From the NCBI GenBank assembly GCA_022653695.1, contig JALCSW010000001.1:1-53978 (forward strand): a stretch of DNA of 53,978 bases, given 5' to 3'. Positions 51,207-53,978 of the stretch are shown here, in pieces. Both the position numbers and the translations under genes were made by a program. This DNA is from Bacilli bacterium (GTDB lineage Bacteria; Bacillota_I; Bacilli_A; RFN20; CAG-826). The notes beneath the pieces are model-generated. The model had not been told where the DNA came from, searched no databases, and worked only from the letters and a program-made list of their open reading frames with translations. Each line of letters starts with the position of its first letter. The first letter of the stretch is position 1.

Positions 51207-52781
51207 ATGAGAAACCCATTTGCGAAGATGCGCGAGCCGGCTCGAGGCGATTACGACAACGGACGCGGAGGCGGCTTTTGGTGGCAACTCATAGTCTTTT
51301 GCTTCATTGGCCAACTATCATGGAACATCGAGAACCAATGGTTCACTTTGTTCCTTAACGCCAAAATAACCCTTAACGTTAGTTACACCACCGCGATGAC
51401 GATCGTTTCGGCCACCTTGACGGTCATAGCGACCTTCATCTTCGGCACATTGGCCGATCGGCAAGGGCAGCGGAAGAAGTTCCTTTGCGCAGGATACATC
51501 GCCTGGGGCGTTTCGACGATCCTTATGTCAAGCGCGGAATGGGTGGCCAATCTCGCCACCGGGGAAAACGACCCCACCCTCATCGTGGCCGCGGTCATGG
51601 TCGTCGCGATAGACGGCATCATGAGTTTCCTTGGATCCATGGCCTATGACTCCTCCTTCAACGTGTGGGTCAACGATCACACAACCGTCAAAAACAAAGG
51701 CCGCGTCGGAACGGTTTACGGCATCATGCCGGTAATCGCCACGATCCTCGGGACCGTCGTCGGCGGGCAGATCATCCTTTGGGGCGCCCCGGCGAACGCC
51801 TCATCCGACAGTTCGCTTCAGAATTTTCAGCTTCTCTTCTGGATCGCGGGCGGACTTGCGATCTTAGCTGGCGTGCTCGCCACGATTTTCCTTAAGGACA
51901 AGAACGGCCTCAAACCCCATAAGGAAGGCGGATTCTGGCACCAACTCGTGGAACCGTTCAATTTCAAGAAAGTCAAGGAAATGCCCAACCTCAAGGAAAT
52001 GCTTCTGGCCTGCGTCGTCGTCCTCATCTTTTATATCAGCTTCAACTTCTACTTCGTGTATTTAGGGACTTGGGCCGTCTATGGCCTTGGCTTCACCCCC
52101 ACCGATTTCGGCATCATCGAGGGCATCGGCATGATCCTTGGCATCGCGTTGGCTTTCCCAATCGCCAAACTGATCGACAGGAACCATATCCCGCTCGTGG
52201 TCCTGCTCGCCCTCCTCACGAGTATCCTCGGGCTCGGGATGATTTTCTTCTTCGTGCGGGACTCGAGCTCCGTCGACGCCTCGAACGTCTTCGCCCTTAA
52301 GAACATCCCCTGCTTCATCGCCATCTTCCTCGTCGGGACCAGCATGATTCTGATCGCTCAGGCCGGCATGATCTGGGTCCGAGGCCTTTTCCCCGCCAAA
52401 GCCCGGGGCCAATTCGAAGGCGTGCGCTGCATTTTCTTCGTCTGGCTCCCGATGTTCATCGGAACGCTTTTCGGCGACCTCATCATCAAGACGTGCACCA
52501 TCGAGCAAGGGACCGGGATCGACGCGGTGAACGTGCCCGACAAATGGCTGTTCTTCTGGGCCGCCATGGTTTGCGTCATCGACTTCATCCCGCTTTTCTT
52601 CGCGTGGCGCGTCTACCATAAGCGCATCGTCGCGCAAAAGAAAGCCGTGGCCGCCGGCGTGATCGATGCCACCCTCTTTGACGCGCAACCCCTTGACAAA
52701 GAAGGCGACGCCATCGACCTCGCCACCAAAGAGGACAAGACCGCCGCTACGGATAGCGAAAACGAAAAAGACAAACGCTGA
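51207..52781 (+). CDS. Major facilitator superfamily transporter
   Basis: 524 residues with 11-12 hydrophobic segments and the MFS loop 2-3 motif in GTLADRQGQRKKF (about 80-92). The layout and the FWWQLIVFCFIGQLSWNIENQW start are like the sugar/GPH-type cation symporters of gut Firmicutes. The C-terminal ~50 residues are charged and cytoplasmic. The substrate cannot be read and no catabolic genes are adjacent; sugar uptake is a guess. Monocistronic with its own promoter. Confidence 0.85.
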   Translation: MRNPFAKMREPARGDYDNGRGGGFWWQLIVFCFIGQLSWNIENQWFTLFLNAKITLNVSYTTAMTIVSATLTVIATFIFGTLADRQGQRKKFLCAGYIAWGVSTILMSSAEWVANLATGENDPTLIVAAVMVVAIDGIMSFLGSMAYDSSFNVWVNDHTTVKNKGRVGTVYGIMPVIATILGTVVGGQIILWGAPANASSDSSLQNFQLLFWIAGGLAILAGVLATIFLKDKNGLKPHKEGGFWHQLVEPFNFKKVKEMPNLKEMLLACVVVLIFYISFNFYFVYLGTWAVYGLGFTPTDFGIIEGIGMILGIALAFPIAKLIDRNHIPLVVLLALLTSILGLGMIFFFVRDSSSVDASNVFALKNIPCFIAIFLVGTSMILIAQAGMIWVRGLFPAKARGQFEGVRCIFFVWLPMFIGTLFGDLIIKTCTIEQGTGIDAVNVPDKWLFFWAAMVCVIDFIPLFFAWRVYHKRIVAQKKAVAAGVIDATLFDAQPLDKEGDAIDLATKEDKTAATDSENEKDKR

Positions 52782-52965
52782 GGCACGGACGAAGCCAAAA
52801 ACGAAAGATCGGCAATGGCCCGCGCTTTTTTTGGTTTACGCAACGAAAGATAAAATCCCGAGGTTCGCGGTTCGACGAAACAAAGCCTCCCGATTTCGCT
52901 AAATCGGTTATCCATAAAGATCGCTTTATGCTTCCAAAAGAGACGACAACGCCCGACCCGTTTAT

Positions 52966-53466
52966 CTACTTGGCGCGCCGGATGATCTCGTCGATTGTCT
53001 TTACGGCGCAGCCTTTGCTAACGTAATAACGGATCATCCCATCGATTTTCCCTTTGTCGTAACTGGTGATGCAGTCGGAAAGGACGGTCACTTCGTATCC
53101 TTCTTTCGCCATATTGTAGGATGTCGATTTCACGCATGCCGTCGCATCCGCCCCGGCAAGGAAGCACTCCCTTATCCCGTTTTCGCGAAGAAAGGCGGAA
53201 AAGCCTTCGCTCGTCAAGGCGTTCCCTTTGGTTTTCACGAAGACGTTGTCTGAGACCACCTTCAGTTCGGGAACCAGTTCGGCTCCGCGGGTGCCAGGTT
53301 TGAAGGTTCTTGTTTTCGGAGTGAGGTTATTGTGTTTGACGTAAACGACGGCGATGCCGTTTCTCTCAGCCCAATCTATGGCTTTGTTGACGCTATCGAT
53401 GATGTCCCGATAGTTCTTCGTGATGTCGTTTTGAAGGTCGATTACGACCAGGGCTTTGTCACTCAT
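52966..53466 (-). CDS. Isochorismatase-family cysteine hydrolase
   Basis: 166 residues. The catalytic triad of the family is visible: Asp in VVIDLQNDI (about 9-13), Lys in VKTKGNALT, and Cys in GADATACVKST (about 104-114) after a cis-peptide-type loop. Members include nicotinamidases and other amidases; the short length and GADATAC loop fit the nicotinamidase-related group, but the substrate is unproven. GGAG precedes the ATG. It may connect with the sirtuin (nicotinamide release) in NAD recycling, by inference. Confidence 0.85.
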   Translation of the reverse strand: MSDKALVVIDLQNDITKNYRDIIDSVNKAIDWAERNGIAVVYVKHNNLTPKTRTFKPGTRGAELVPELKVVSDNVFVKTKGNALTSEGFSAFLRENGIRECFLAGADATACVKSTSYNMAKEGYEVTVLSDCITSYDKGKIDGMIRYYVSKGCAVKTIDEIIRRAK

Positions 53467-53582
53467 TGTTCAATCTCCTTTAATTAAGGATTAACTATTT
53501 GCTTCCGCTTTCCAACGGCCAGTTTCGTTCGGTCGGGTTCCGTTCCGGTTCCTCTGCGCTTCTTTTAAACGCCATCCGCCAA

Positions 53583-53613
53583 AACTTGTTCGTACAGTTT
53601 GAACTAACAAGTT
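53583..53613 (-). terminator. Hairpin downstream of the edge membrane-protein gene
   Basis: AACTTGTT and AACAAGTT form a perfect 8-bp stem with AGTTCAAACT able to pair inside the loop. On the minus strand it is followed only by TTGG, so as a terminator it is weak. Confidence 0.4.
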
Positions 53614-53654
53614 TAGAGATGGGCGCGTTCCTGCCAAGGCAGTTCCCGACACAA

Positions 53655-53978
53655 TCATCCATGGCAAAGGCCCATAACCCCGAAAACCACCCCAATGACA
53701 TCCAGCAAAAAGCCGGCGAACAGCAGGCTGACGGGGATGGTGACGTTCGAAAGCGACTGGGCCGCGAATGAGATGCCGTTCGCGCGAAGAAACTCGTGAA
53801 TCCTATTCGAATACCAAAAAGATCCGACCGCCGGGCCGATAATCAGGGACAGGAAAACGAAGACAAGAAAGACCTTTCCAGTTTCCTCGCCGTTATAAAA
53901 CAAAACCAGGAGTGCCCCGGACGAAGAAACCAGGCATGATCCGAGGCCCATGGCATAAAGCCAAGCCACTATCGCCCT
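53655..53978 (-). CDS. Small membrane protein, partial at window edge
   Basis: At least 104 residues with three hydrophobic segments (about 8-25, 32-50 and 78-98). A GTG at 53969 could be the start, but the frame stays open to the window edge, so the gene may begin outside. The family is not recognised. No ribosome-binding site can be checked. Confidence 0.5.
   Translation of the reverse strand, partial: RAIVAWLYAMGLGSCLVSSSGALLVLFYNGEETGKVFLVFVFLSLIIGPAVGSFWYSNRIHEFLRANGISFAAQSLSNVTIPVSLLFAGFLLDVIGVVFGVMGLCHG

Overview
The window looks like a chromosomal segment of an uncultured, monoderm, gut-type member of the Bacilli (Erysipelotrichia / RFN20 / RF39-like). This is inferred from: the cdaA-glmM-glmS order, PepF, a GltX with an N-terminal extension, strong TTGaca/TATAAT promoters, AGGAGG ribosome-binding sites, Tad genes with no outer-membrane secretin, YAWF-type export signals, and TGA used as a stop. 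Nearly all of it is GC-rich and packed with short operons, many with ATGA start/stop overlaps. Positions 1 to about 7,150 are clearly AT-richer and look acquired.

Region 1 (1-7,150) is an AT-rich defence island on the minus strand, at the 3' side of a tRNA-Trp gene. It holds a KAP-family P-loop NTPase and a three-gene restriction-modification operon: an XRE regulator, a methyltransferase half with motifs X and I, and a GIY-YIG-like/helicase/methyltransferase protein carrying NPPY. The last protein ends early beside what looks like an insertion-sequence end. Region 2 (7,283-15,674) holds tRNA-Trp, YqeY, a TrkH potassium channel with two separate RCK subunits, a DUF5662 protein with a sirtuin, PepF, exonuclease III and a membrane protein.

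Region 3 (16,078-22,186) is a surface-protein operon of three genes with ATGA overlaps. Its whole 5' leader reads as a GEMM-I (cyclic di-GMP class I) riboswitch running almost up to the first ribosome-binding site. Region 4 (22,279-25,283) has an aldo-keto reductase, a family 4 uracil-DNA glycosylase, a ~1 kb gene-poor stretch with an unrecognised structured RNA gene (own promoter, tandem hairpins, own terminator), tRNA-Glu, tRNA-Asn and acyl carrier protein. Region 5 (25,352-30,127) is a compact Tad-like pilus operon: ATPase, two membrane-platform proteins, three TadE/F-like proteins, a tiny Flp-like pilin and an unknown first gene.

Region 6 (30,293-43,250) holds a guanylate-kinase-like protein, two CNNM/CorC transporters with a short-chain dehydrogenase, a coiled-coil membrane protein, a DagK-type lipid kinase, pyrG, an AlkD-like protein, a solitary trpB fused to an excisionase-type DNA-binding domain, gltX with tRNA-Glu(CUC), and tRNA-Gly. 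Region 7 (43,263-53,978) holds two membrane proteins, deoD, the pgpA-cdaA-glmM-glmS operon (c-di-AMP and UDP-GlcNAc supply, with no cdaR and no glmS ribozyme), a small lipoprotein, an MFS transporter, an isochorismatase-family hydrolase and an edge-truncated membrane protein.

A theme across the window is genes that appear to be transcribed without a leader, because the -10 box sits 6-8 nt before the ATG. Everything here was read by eye; no search or folding program was run.
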